Assembly (NCBI GenBank): GCA_002327985.1
Contig: DCVM01000164.1
Coordinates: 26,975 to 45,497, forward strand
Origin: Syntrophaceae bacterium UBA2188
GTDB lineage: Bacteria; Desulfobacterota; BSN033; UBA1163
Reading direction: 5' to 3'
DNA length: 18,523 nucleotides
Shown here: positions 5,880 to 12,070 of the stretch, one piece after another
How positions within the stretch are numbered: position 1 is the first letter of the stretch
How the letters are laid out: every line of letters begins with the position of its first letter
Translations under genes and position numbers: made by a program
The notes under the pieces: generated by a model
The model's database searches: none
What the model was told of the DNA's origin: nothing
The model's input: the letters and a program-made list of their open reading frames with translations, nothing else

Positions 5880-6042
5880 CCCCGCAGCAAGCTGCGGGGC
5901 ATCAAATTCTCTAAAAAACTTTCCTCCCCCTTGATGGGGGAGGATTAAGGTGGGGGTGATGATAAGATCATTTCCCCCTCACCCTAACCCTCTCCCCCCA
6001 GGGGAGAGGGAGGCCATTCATCCCCCCAGCAGAGCTGAGGGG
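5880..6042. repeat. Cluster of REP/BIME-like extragenic palindromes
   Basis: Four GC-rich hairpins occur in 163 nt of non-coding DNA. Unit A is CCCCGCAGC-AA-GCTGCGGGG (5880-5899, perfect). Unit B is CCTCCCCC-TTGAT-GGGGGAGG (5923-5943). Unit C is CCCTCTCCCC-CCA-GGGGAGAGGG (5988-6010, perfect 10-bp arms). Unit D is CCCCCCAGC-AGA-GCTGAGGGG (6022-6042, one mismatch). A and D are related and lie in opposite orientation (both read TACCCC-CAGC from their outer end), as in a BIME. A 14-bp AT palindrome, ATTTTTATAAAAAT, follows at 6054-6067. The whole gap 5523-6096 holds the nfu promoter, a possible gene remnant and this cluster. Confidence 0.75.
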
Positions 6043-6096
6043 TATTCTGGCATATTTTTATAAAAATTTTGGCAAACCAAGCCGTTTTCGGTGGGA

Positions 6097-6465
6097 TTAA
6101 TCGGAAACCCATTCGGGAATCTTATAGGAATCCTGAGATTTAAATCTTTGTGTAAATTTTCCTAATCCATCGGGGTCGAGCAAAAGATAATCAATGGGTG
6201 GTTCTGTATCGCTATCTACGGCATAGGCAAAAATTTTGCCATTTCCACTTATCCTTGCAACGTTCCCTCCAGTAGGGGTATCAAATTTTTCTACTATCTT
6301 CTCTACCCCATCCACTTGTTTGACCTGTATCGAATAGGGAATGAGCCCTTTTAAATCGGGAATGGGCCAGCCCTCCCGATTGATCTCCTGGCCGATGGAA
6401 ACAACAGGATTGAAGAGAAATCCAAGGTATAAAAGAATGGCTACAATGAAACTCTTCGTAATCAT
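6097..6465 (-). CDS. Small exported protein of unknown function
   Basis: A 122-residue protein I do not recognise. Residues 1-4 are MITK, followed by a hydrophobic stretch of about 18 residues (FIVAILLYLGFLFNPVVS) and a plausible signal peptidase site near IGQ-EI, so export across the inner membrane is likely. There is no lipobox Cys. The mature part is about 95 residues with Gly/Pro-rich segments (WPIPDLKGLIPYS, DTPTGGNVARISGNGK) and an acidic middle. No Cys remains and no catalytic motif is visible. The ATG at 6465 has no clear Shine-Dalgarno; the 35-nt gap after trxB holds a dispersed repeat (6482-6498). It is probably translated from the trxB message. Confidence concerns it being a real gene. 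Confidence 0.65.
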   Translation of the reverse strand: MITKSFIVAILLYLGFLFNPVVSIGQEINREGWPIPDLKGLIPYSIQVKQVDGVEKIVEKFDTPTGGNVARISGNGKIFAYAVDSDTEPPIDYLLLDPDGLGKFTQRFKSQDSYKIPEWVSD

Positions 6466-6481
6466 GAAAATAGGTTTTAGG

Positions 6482-6498
6482 CAAGGGTTAGGGTAAAG
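6482..6498 (+). repeat. Dispersed 17-nt repeat (copy 1)
   Basis: CAAGGGTTAGGGTAAAG occurs here, in the trxB-hypothetical gap, and again without mismatch at 11945-11961 after coaD. Near-copies and inverted near-copies lie in the gaps after mtnP and before the HAD gene. All copies are intergenic. Confidence 0.6.
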
Positions 6499-6500
6499 CT

Positions 6501-7433
6501 TTATCCTTCCTGCAAATACTTCTCAGCAGCAAAGGCTGCTGTGGCTCCATCCCCAATGGCTGTGGCCACCTGACGCAACAGTTTCTTTCTGCAATCCCCG
6601 GCAGCAAAGATCCCCTTCACGGAAGTCTCACCGTTTTCATCGGTGATAATGTATCCTGCTTCATCAAGGTGGATCAACTCTTTTAAGAATTGGGTTCTTG
6701 GTAAAAGTCCTACAAAAAGAAAAACACCTTCTATGGGAAGGTCACTGATCTCTCCGGTTTTCACATTTTTTACAACCACGGATCGCACGACAGAATCTCC
6801 CTTTATCTCTTGGACCACAGAATTCCACAGTAATTTTATTTTCGGATTTTCAAAAACTCTCTCCTGATAGATTTTTGTCCCCCGCAGGGCATCCCTTCGA
6901 TGAATGATGGTCAATTCCTTGGCAAATTTTGTGAGATAGAGGGCTTCGGTTAATGCAGAATCCCCCCCTCCCACAACAACGATTTGGCTGTCTTGAAAAA
7001 AAGCACCATCACACGTGGCGCAATAAGACACTCCTTTTCCCGTGAATTCCTTCTCCCCAGGAACTCCCAATTTTCGCCATTCATTACCTGTACAGATGAT
7101 CAAGGCTTTACAATGGTAGGTTGTGCCATTGGCCTGGATCACCTTCCTATCCCCATCTATCTTCACCTCAACCGCTTCTTGAGAAACCGCTTCGAGCCCA
7201 AATCGCTTCGCCTGTTCCTCCATCAAACGGCTTAACTCATCTCCAGTAATCCCCTGCGGAAAACCAGGATAGTTTTCGATGACCTCTGTCGTGGTCATCT
7301 GTCCCCCCAAAAGACCGATCTCGATCAAGAGAGTCTTGAGCCTTGATCTTGCTGTATAAAGACCTGCTGTCAACCCTGCAGGGCCTCCTCCAATGATAAT
7401 CACATCATAAATTTTTCTTTCTTCTCCTTCCAT
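6501..7433 (-). CDS. trxB: Thioredoxin reductase (NADPH)
   Basis: Flavoenzyme that passes electrons from NADPH through FAD and a Cys pair to thioredoxin. The 310-residue product has the low-Mr layout: FAD-binding IIGGGPAGLTAGLYTAR (13-29), redox-active CATC (Cys138/Cys141), second nucleotide-binding VVVGGGDSALTEA (152-164), HRRDALR (178-184, the basic motif typical of NADPH use) and the C-terminal FAD motif GIFAAGDCR. ATG start after AAGGAGG. It is transcribed away from ndk from its own promoter (7466-7495) and is followed by the small exported protein. It probably serves, through thioredoxin, the NrdJ C-terminal cysteines; that link is inference. Confidence 0.95.
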   Translation of the reverse strand: MEGEERKIYDVIIIGGGPAGLTAGLYTARSRLKTLLIEIGLLGGQMTTTEVIENYPGFPQGITGDELSRLMEEQAKRFGLEAVSQEAVEVKIDGDRKVIQANGTTYHCKALIICTGNEWRKLGVPGEKEFTGKGVSYCATCDGAFFQDSQIVVVGGGDSALTEALYLTKFAKELTIIHRRDALRGTKIYQERVFENPKIKLLWNSVVQEIKGDSVVRSVVVKNVKTGEISDLPIEGVFLFVGLLPRTQFLKELIHLDEAGYIITDENGETSVKGIFAAGDCRKKLLRQVATAIGDGATAAFAAEKYLQEG

Positions 7434-7465
7434 CCATTCCTCCTTGTCCTCAATATAATAATTTC

Positions 7466-7495
7466 ACAATAGGACATGGAACCCTGTTTTGTCAA
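7466..7495 (-). promoter_or_regulatory. trxB promoter
   Basis: On the minus strand a consensus TTGACA (7490-7495) is followed after 18 nt by TATTGT (7466-7471; four of six). It would give a leader of about 25 nt carrying the AAGGAGG site. It is back-to-back with the ndk promoter, with 31 nt between the two -35 boxes. Confidence 0.55.
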
Positions 7496-7526
7496 TGTAC
7501 ATAGGAACCCATTTAAAACCCACGGC

Positions 7527-7556
7527 TTGACAAGTAGGATTTGTGAAAGATAGATT
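7527..7556 (+). promoter_or_regulatory. ndk operon promoter
   Basis: Consensus TTGACA (7527-7532), an 18-nt spacer and TAGATT (7551-7556; four of six). A start near 7563 would leave a leader of roughly 28 nt with AAAGGAGG. This probably drives ndk-rlmN-mtnP and perhaps more of the plus-strand run. Confidence 0.55.
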
Positions 7557-7590
7557 AAATACTGATGATTTAAATTGAAAGGAGGCAGAG

Positions 7591-8010
7591 ATGGAAAGGA
7601 CATTGTCGATTGTGAAGCCGGATGGGATCCAAAAACATCTGATCGGTGAGGTCATCAAACGTTTTCAAGACCATGGGTTAAAGGTCATCGGCCTGAAGAT
7701 GATCTCGATGGACAAAAAGGAAGCCGAGGGATTCTATGCAGTCCACCGAGGAAAACCCTTTTATGGAAGCCTGACCACTTTCATGTCCTCCGGGCCTTCG
7801 GTCGTGATGGTACTTGAAGGAGAGGGAGCGATTTCAAAAACAAGGGAGTTGATGGGAGCCACTGACCCCAAACAGGCCAAAGAAGGGACCCTGCGTCGCC
7901 AGTTTGCTACGAATATCGAAAAAAACGTTGTTCATGGCTCTGATGCACCTGAAACAGCGGCTTTTGAAATCCAATACTTTTTTAATGCCCTGGAGATATT
8001 TGAATATTGA
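7591..8010 (+). CDS. ndk: Nucleoside-diphosphate kinase
   Basis: Moves the gamma-phosphate of ATP onto (d)NDPs through a phospho-His intermediate. The 139-residue product matches the family length. Motifs are TLSIVKPDGI (4-13), YAVHRGKPFYGSL (49-61), FMSSGPSVVMVLEG (64-77), MGATDPKQAKEGTLR (88-102) and NVVHGSD (112-118) with catalytic His115. ATG start preceded by AAAGGAGG. The last codons overlap the rlmN start in TTGA, so the two are translationally coupled. With NrdJ and Prs nearby, it completes the dNTP supply genes in the window. Confidence 0.96.
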   Translation: MERTLSIVKPDGIQKHLIGEVIKRFQDHGLKVIGLKMISMDKKEAEGFYAVHRGKPFYGSLTTFMSSGPSVVMVLEGEGAISKTRELMGATDPKQAKEGTLRRQFATNIEKNVVHGSDAPETAAFEIQYFFNALEIFEY

Positions 8011-9095
8011 AAAATCCCTTGGAAAAAGTTGATCTTAAGAATTTAAGCCCTTCCGAATTGGTCGAATTCCTCGGGACATTTGGAAAAGAACGTTATCGAA
8101 GTATTCAGATTCTAAGATGGTTTTATCAGAAGGGTGTCGAATCCTTCGATGAAATGACTAACCTTTCCAAAAGATTTCGTCATGAGCTTCATCAGGTCAG
8201 TTTCATCTCTACCCTCCAGCCCCTCCATATAGAACAGGCATGGGATGGAACGAAAAAATATTTATTCCGGCTTGAAGATGGAAATCGGATCGAAAGCGTT
8301 CTGATTCCTGACAAAAAGCGTTTGACCCTCTGTCTTTCCACGCAGGTCGGGTGTGCCTTGGGGTGTCGATTTTGCCTCACTGGTAAAATGGGTTTAAAAA
8401 GGAATCTCACCACCTCAGAGATCCTCAATCAGATTCTGGCGGTCAGAAAAATACTTCTTGCAAGAGAATCCATCACCAATATTGTTCTGATGGGAATGGG
8501 GGAACCTCTGGCCAATTATCAAAACACATTGAAGGCGATAGAGTTGATGCATCATCCCGATGCCTTCAAATTCTCATCAAGAAGGATTACCCTCTCGACC
8601 GTGGGACTCCTTCCTGAGTTAGAACGCCTGGCAAAAGAAAAAATCTCATTTCGCCTGGCCATTTCACTTAATGCTACGGACGAAGAGACACGAAGTCAAA
8701 TGATGCCGATCAACCGCCTTTACCCGCTAAAAAAAATATTAGCATTATGTAAAATTTTTCTACTTCATCCAAGAACTCGAATTACTTTTGAATATGTGAT
8801 GGTTGCAGGGATCAATGATTCTTCTCTGGATGCCAAAAGACTACTGAGGCTATTGAGAGGAATTCCTTCAAAGGTCAACCTCATCCCTCTCAATGAAGCA
8901 CCGGGAATTCCATTTAAAAAACCTTTGGAAGAAAAGGTGAAACAGTTTCAAGAAATTTTAATGGAGGGTGGTCTCACCGCCATCGTCCGAATGAGCAAAG
9001 GGAGGGAAATTTCAGCTGCCTGTGGCCAACTTCAGGGGAAAAGTTCGGATGGAAGGGCCCAGATTTGGGGTCAAAATCAAAATATTGATTTTTAG
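8007..9095 (+). CDS. rlmN: 23S rRNA (A2503-C2)/tRNA (A37-C2) methyltransferase, radical SAM
   Basis: Methylates C2 of A2503 in 23S rRNA and of A37 in some tRNAs, using two SAM per turnover and releasing 5'-deoxyadenosine and S-adenosylhomocysteine. The 362-residue product has the radical-SAM ligands in VGCALGCRFC (Cys116, Cys120, Cys123), the RlmN-type TGKMGLKRNLT after them, MGMGEPLANY, AISLNATDEE, NLIPLNEAPG and the C-terminal MSKGREISAACGQL with the conserved Cys339. The start is TTG at 8007, overlapping the ndk stop by 4 nt, with GGAG about 12 nt upstream. The KMGLKRNL segment and genomic setting favour RlmN over the resistance enzyme Cfr. A glutamine/asparagine-rich tail follows the catalytic core. 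Confidence 0.95.
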   Translation: MKNPLEKVDLKNLSPSELVEFLGTFGKERYRSIQILRWFYQKGVESFDEMTNLSKRFRHELHQVSFISTLQPLHIEQAWDGTKKYLFRLEDGNRIESVLIPDKKRLTLCLSTQVGCALGCRFCLTGKMGLKRNLTTSEILNQILAVRKILLARESITNIVLMGMGEPLANYQNTLKAIELMHHPDAFKFSSRRITLSTVGLLPELERLAKEKISFRLAISLNATDEETRSQMMPINRLYPLKKILALCKIFLLHPRTRITFEYVMVAGINDSSLDAKRLLRLLRGIPSKVNLIPLNEAPGIPFKKPLEEKVKQFQEILMEGGLTAIVRMSKGREISAACGQLQGKSSDGRAQIWGQNQNIDF

Positions 9096-9140
9096 TCATA
9101 ACAGGATTAACATAATTTCTATTCGTTTAAGGAGGTTATG

Positions 9141-10001
9141 ATGGCTGAAAAGATAGTCGGGGTAATCGGAGGATCTGGTCTTTATCAAATGGAGGGTCTT
9201 GAGGAGGTTCAAACCATCTCTCTGAAAACACCCTTTGGAAACCCTTCGGATTCTTTCCTTCTGGGGCGTCTCGAAGGGGTGATGGTGGTCTTTTTACCCC
9301 GGCACGGGAAAGGCCATCGAATTCAGCCCTCTTCTCTCAACTTCAGGGCGAATATTTACGGGATGAAGAAACTGGGCGTCCAGTGGATCATCGGTGTCAG
9401 TGCGGTAGGCTCTATGAAGAAATCGATCCACCCTGGAGATATGGTCATCCCGAATCAGTTCATTGATCAGACTAAAGGACGTCCGAACACCTTTTTCAGC
9501 GATGGGATTGTGGGTCATATAAGTTTTGCAGATCCAGTTTGTCCCATTCTAAGCAAAATCCTTTTTGAGGCTGGAAAAGAGGCCGGGGCGACCGTCCATC
9601 CGGAGGGTACCTACATTTGCATTGAAGGACCTCAATTTTCGACACGGGCCGAGTCAAGGCTCTATCGATCATGGGGGGTGGATATCATTGGAATGACCAA
9701 CCTCCCAGAGGCAAAGCTGGCCCGGGAAGCAGAGATCTGTTATTCCACAATTGCCTTTGCCACGGATTACGATTGCTGGCGTGAGGAGGCCGGAGATGTG
9801 TCCATTGGTGAGGTCTTGAGAATTTTGGCCCGGAGTACCAAAATAGCGAAAAGTGCTATTCAACATGCAATCAAGCAACTTCCAGAAAAAAGAGAGTGCC
9901 TTTGTGCCAATGCTTTAAAATATGCCATGATCACTGCTAAAAAGTTTATTCCAGAAAAAACGAAAAAGGATTTAAAACCGATCATCGGAAAATATCTATA
10001 A
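9141..10001 (+). CDS. mtnP: S-methyl-5'-thioadenosine phosphorylase
   Basis: Splits methylthioadenosine with phosphate into adenine and methylthioribose 1-phosphate. Of the two adjacent ATGs (9138, 9141), the second is 5 nt from AAGGAGG and is preferred; it gives 286 residues, normal for the family. Motifs are IGGSGLY (9-15), FLPRHGKGHR (51-60), TYICIEGPQFSTRAES, GMTNLPEAKLAREAE (about 184-198) and ATDYDCW (about 207-213). The TNLPEA and DYDCW forms point to MTA phosphorylase rather than purine nucleoside phosphorylase; some such enzymes also take 5'-deoxyadenosine. It sits between rlmN (a 5'-deoxyadenosine producer) and, further on, a HAD protein with an MtnX-like half. Confidence 0.92.
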   Translation: MAEKIVGVIGGSGLYQMEGLEEVQTISLKTPFGNPSDSFLLGRLEGVMVVFLPRHGKGHRIQPSSLNFRANIYGMKKLGVQWIIGVSAVGSMKKSIHPGDMVIPNQFIDQTKGRPNTFFSDGIVGHISFADPVCPILSKILFEAGKEAGATVHPEGTYICIEGPQFSTRAESRLYRSWGVDIIGMTNLPEAKLAREAEICYSTIAFATDYDCWREEAGDVSIGEVLRILARSTKIAKSAIQHAIKQLPEKRECLCANALKYAMITAKKFIPEKTKKDLKPIIGKYL

Positions 10002-10014
10002 CCAGAAGGGCGAT

Positions 10015-10125
10015 GGGTTATGGTAAAGAGGCCAGTTTGGTTAGCAGGGTAAGGGTAAAGTGTGAAGACATAAACCAAGGCATTCAACCATAACCTAAAC
10101 AGACATCTTAACCTTTACCTTATTC
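10015..10125. repeat. Inverted repeat of the GGGTAAGGGTAAAG family after mtnP
   Basis: The 144-nt gap between mtnP and the Mut7-C gene holds GGGTTATGGTAAAG (10015-10028), AGGGTAAGGGTAAAG (10046-10060) and an inverted near-copy CTTAACCTTTACCTTATTC (10107-10125). The same family occurs at 6482-6498 and 11945-12063. There is no open reading frame and no clear terminator here. Confidence 0.5.
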
Positions 10126-10145
10126 TTTAGACTCAAATTCGGACA

Positions 10146-10622
10146 ATGAAGTTTCTGGCTGATCGCATGCTGGGGAAATTGGCTAAGGAGTTAAGAATCC
10201 TGGGTTATGATACGGTTTATTACAAGGGAGAAAATGCCTATCCGTTGATCAAATTGGCTCGTGAGGAAGGTCGGGTGATTCTCACTCGAAATACAAAAAT
10301 CATTCCTAAGAGGCCAGAAGATAGGATTCTTAGGATCGAGGCGGATAGGTCCCCACTCCAGTTGAGGGAACTCATTCAAAAAAAAGTGATTGCCTTGAAC
10401 GAGGAAAACCTTTTCTCACGCTGTCTCCTCTGTAACGCGCCCCTCGATGGAATCTCATCAGAGGAAGCCGAAGGGAAAGTCCCGGACTTTACTTTTTATC
10501 AACAGAAAGAATTTTCCCGGTGCCCTCAGTGCCAGAGAATCTATTGGCAAGGATCCCATCAAGATCATATGCGGAAAAAGGTGAAAGAACTATTCAACGT
10601 CTCAATCCAAAATGCAAAGTGA
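10146..10622 (+). CDS. Mut7-C RNase-domain protein with zinc ribbon
   Basis: Belongs to the Mut7-C (PIN-like) family of predicted RNases; the exact substrate in bacteria is unknown to me. Residues 1-22 (MKFLADRMLGKLAKELRILG, then YD) carry the family opening with an acidic Asp6. RVILTRNTK (43-51) is the second conserved strand, where relatives often have Asp in place of Asn49. The C-terminal half is a zinc ribbon with CLLC (Cys93/Cys96) and CPQC (Cys126/Cys129), followed by the usual RIYWQGSH. At 158 residues it is complete. The ATG has no good Shine-Dalgarno. It is same-strand between mtnP and rsmD, in line with a role in RNA metabolism, but that is only context. Confidence 0.85.
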   Translation: MKFLADRMLGKLAKELRILGYDTVYYKGENAYPLIKLAREEGRVILTRNTKIIPKRPEDRILRIEADRSPLQLRELIQKKVIALNEENLFSRCLLCNAPLDGISSEEAEGKVPDFTFYQQKEFSRCPQCQRIYWQGSHQDHMRKKVKELFNVSIQNAK

Positions 10623-10635
10623 AGGGGCAAATTCT

Positions 10636-10702
10636 GTCATTCCCGCAAAAGCGGGAATCCAGAAAGAAGTAAGCATTAGATTCCTGCTTCCGCAGGAATG
10701 AC
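10636..10702. repeat. Double-hairpin extragenic repeat (GTCATTCCCGC type)
   Basis: Two hairpins form one inverted element: ATTCCCGC-AAAA-GCGGGAAT (10639-10658, perfect) and ATTCCTGC-TTCC-GCAGGAAT (10680-10699, perfect). Outer ends GTCATTCCCGC (10636-10646) and GCAGGAATGAC (10692-10702) are inverted copies with one mismatch. This matches a very widespread class of dispersed proteobacterial intergenic repeats. It sits between the Mut7-C gene and rsmD; as an RNA it would be a strong double hairpin and may reduce read-through. Confidence 0.8.
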
Positions 10703-10728
10703 TTCCTTAAGAAGGCTAAAAAAATTTG

Positions 10729-11337
10729 ATGCGCATTATCAGTGGAACATCAAAGGGGCGAAAATTAGCAACGCCAAGAACCCATTTTCTTCGCCCCACT
10801 TCTGATCGTGTAAAAGAATCTCTCTTCAACATCCTCCGGGATGACATAGAAGGGAAAGCGGTCCTTGACCTCTTCGCAGGAACCGGAAATTTAGGGATTG
10901 AAGCCCTGAGTCGTGGGGCCCAAAAAGCCATCTTTGTCGAAAATGGAAGGCAGGCCTTACGGCTGATTCAAAAAAATCTCAAACAAGCAGGGTTGGAGGA
11001 CAAGTCTGAAATTATTCCCAAAGACGCAACCGATGCCATTGGAATGCTCAACCAAAGAGGAGAATCGTTCGACGTGATTCTCATGGATCCTCCTTATGAG
11101 AGGGGATGGATACAAAAAACCCTAATGAAACTGAACTCCCACCCGATTGTCCATCAGAACACCATTTTGGTCATCGAACGTGTCCGGTGGGAACCTCTTC
11201 CTGATCCTCTTGAAGGATGGAACCTTATTCGCCATCGAAGGATTGGGGACACGGTTCTCTCTTTTTTAATCCCTCATAAAAAAGGAACTCCAAACAAAGC
11301 TGGAAGAGAGTCTCAAATTCTCTCTCCCAAACCATAA
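10729..11337 (+). CDS. rsmD: 16S rRNA (guanine966-N2)-methyltransferase
   Basis: SAM-dependent methylation of G966 in 16S rRNA. Length is 202 residues from the ATG at 10729; a TTG directly before it (10726) is possible. Motifs are MRIISGTSKGRKL at the N-terminus, RPTSDRVKESLFNIL (22-36), the SAM-binding VLDLFAGTGNLGIEALSRGA (45-64), the acidic VEN after strand 2 (70-72) and the catalytic DPPY (120-123). AAGAAGG is 13 nt upstream, a slightly long spacing. The rsmD-coaD pair is a very common bacterial arrangement and supports both calls. The last 20 or so residues (KKGTPNKAGRESQILSPKP) are a low-complexity tail beyond the domain. Confidence 0.95.
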   Translation: MRIISGTSKGRKLATPRTHFLRPTSDRVKESLFNILRDDIEGKAVLDLFAGTGNLGIEALSRGAQKAIFVENGRQALRLIQKNLKQAGLEDKSEIIPKDATDAIGMLNQRGESFDVILMDPPYERGWIQKTLMKLNSHPIVHQNTILVIERVRWEPLPDPLEGWNLIRHRRIGDTVLSFLIPHKKGTPNKAGRESQILSPKP

Positions 11338-11397
11338 CCAGTCAGGATGGATAGGAGGTATAGAATGGTAAAAAAGAAGAAAGGAGAGGATCAAGAT

Positions 11398-11916
11398 ATG
11401 GGAAAAGTGGCTATCTATCCAGGTTCCTTTGACCCCATTACCTATGGTCATATCGATGTCGTCGAAAGGGCTCTCGAGATCTTTGACAAGGTGATTATTG
11501 CGATTGCAGAAGATGTTGAAAAGCGTCCCCTCTTCTCTGTTGAAGAACGCCTCCAGATGGTAAAAACCATTTTTAAAGAGACACCCAATATCATTGCAGA
11601 CAGTTTTAAGGGACTCCTCGTCGACTATGTGGCAAAGACCAATGCCAAGGTTATTCTAAGGGGACTTCGTGCAACCTCCGATTTTGAATATGAATTTCAC
11701 ATGGCGTCTATGAATCGAAGCCTCAACACCTACCTGGATACACTCTTCATGATGACCAGCAAGGATTATTTTTTTGTTTCCTCCAGAACCATCAAAGAGG
11801 TGGCAAGATTGGGGGGAGGGGTCGAGGGATTGGTTCCAGATTTGGTCGCCCGGAGGTTAAAAGAAAAGTTTAAGTTGCCGGTCACAAAAAAGAAGCAGAT
11901 GGGCTGGGACGATTGA
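11398..11916 (+). CDS. coaD: Phosphopantetheine adenylyltransferase
   Basis: Transfers AMP from ATP to 4'-phosphopantetheine, the penultimate step of CoA synthesis. From the ATG at 11398 it has 172 residues and opens MGKVAIYPGSFDPITYGH, with the TxGH nucleotide motif at 15-18. RGLRATSDFEYEF (88-100) and SSRTIKEVARLGG (128-140) complete the family pattern. Two in-frame ATGs are each served by a ribosome site: 11398 (GAGAGG, 8 nt) and 11365 (AGGAGG, 6 nt). The longer form would add a basic 11-residue leader, MVKKKKGEDQD. The short form fits the family. It is 60 nt after rsmD. A lysine-rich C-terminus is normal. Confidence 0.95.
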   Translation: MGKVAIYPGSFDPITYGHIDVVERALEIFDKVIIAIAEDVEKRPLFSVEERLQMVKTIFKETPNIIADSFKGLLVDYVAKTNAKVILRGLRATSDFEYEFHMASMNRSLNTYLDTLFMMTSKDYFFVSSRTIKEVARLGGGVEGLVPDLVARRLKEKFKLPVTKKKQMGWDD

Positions 11917-11944
11917 GTTATAAAAACGACAGACGTGTTTGGTC

Positions 11945-12063
11945 CAAGGGTTAGGGTAAAGATGCCCGTTTCGTCTAAAGGTTATGGAATTAGGTCTTCA
12001 AATCTCTTCACCGTACCCCTTCGACTTTATACCAAACTGGCATCGTAACCTTTACCCTTACCC
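11945..12063. repeat. Inverted repeat of the GGGTTAGGGTAAAG family before the HAD gene
   Basis: The 154-nt coaD-HAD gap is bounded by CAAGGGTTAGGGTAAAG (11945-11961, identical to 6482-6498) and the inverted near-copy CCTTTACCCTTACCC (12049-12063), which ends 7 nt before the HAD start codon. In between, TAAAGGTTATGGAATTAGG resembles further degenerate units. No reading frame or Shine-Dalgarno is seen here. Confidence 0.55.
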
Positions 12064-12070
12064 AATCTTT

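Noticed and set aside
5880..6042. A CRISPR array in the hairpin cluster.
   Set aside because: The hairpins differ from each other, spacing is irregular, and no repeat-spacer periodicity or cas gene is present.
8340..8400. Cfr-type resistance methyltransferase instead of RlmN.
   Set aside because: The TGKMGLKRNLT segment and the single-copy housekeeping context next to ndk fit RlmN; no mobile element is nearby.
11984..12070. A 29-codon extension of the double-HAD protein.
   Set aside because: It is encoded by the repeat-bearing spacer, and the HAD motif normally begins a few residues after the start, as it does from ATG 12071.
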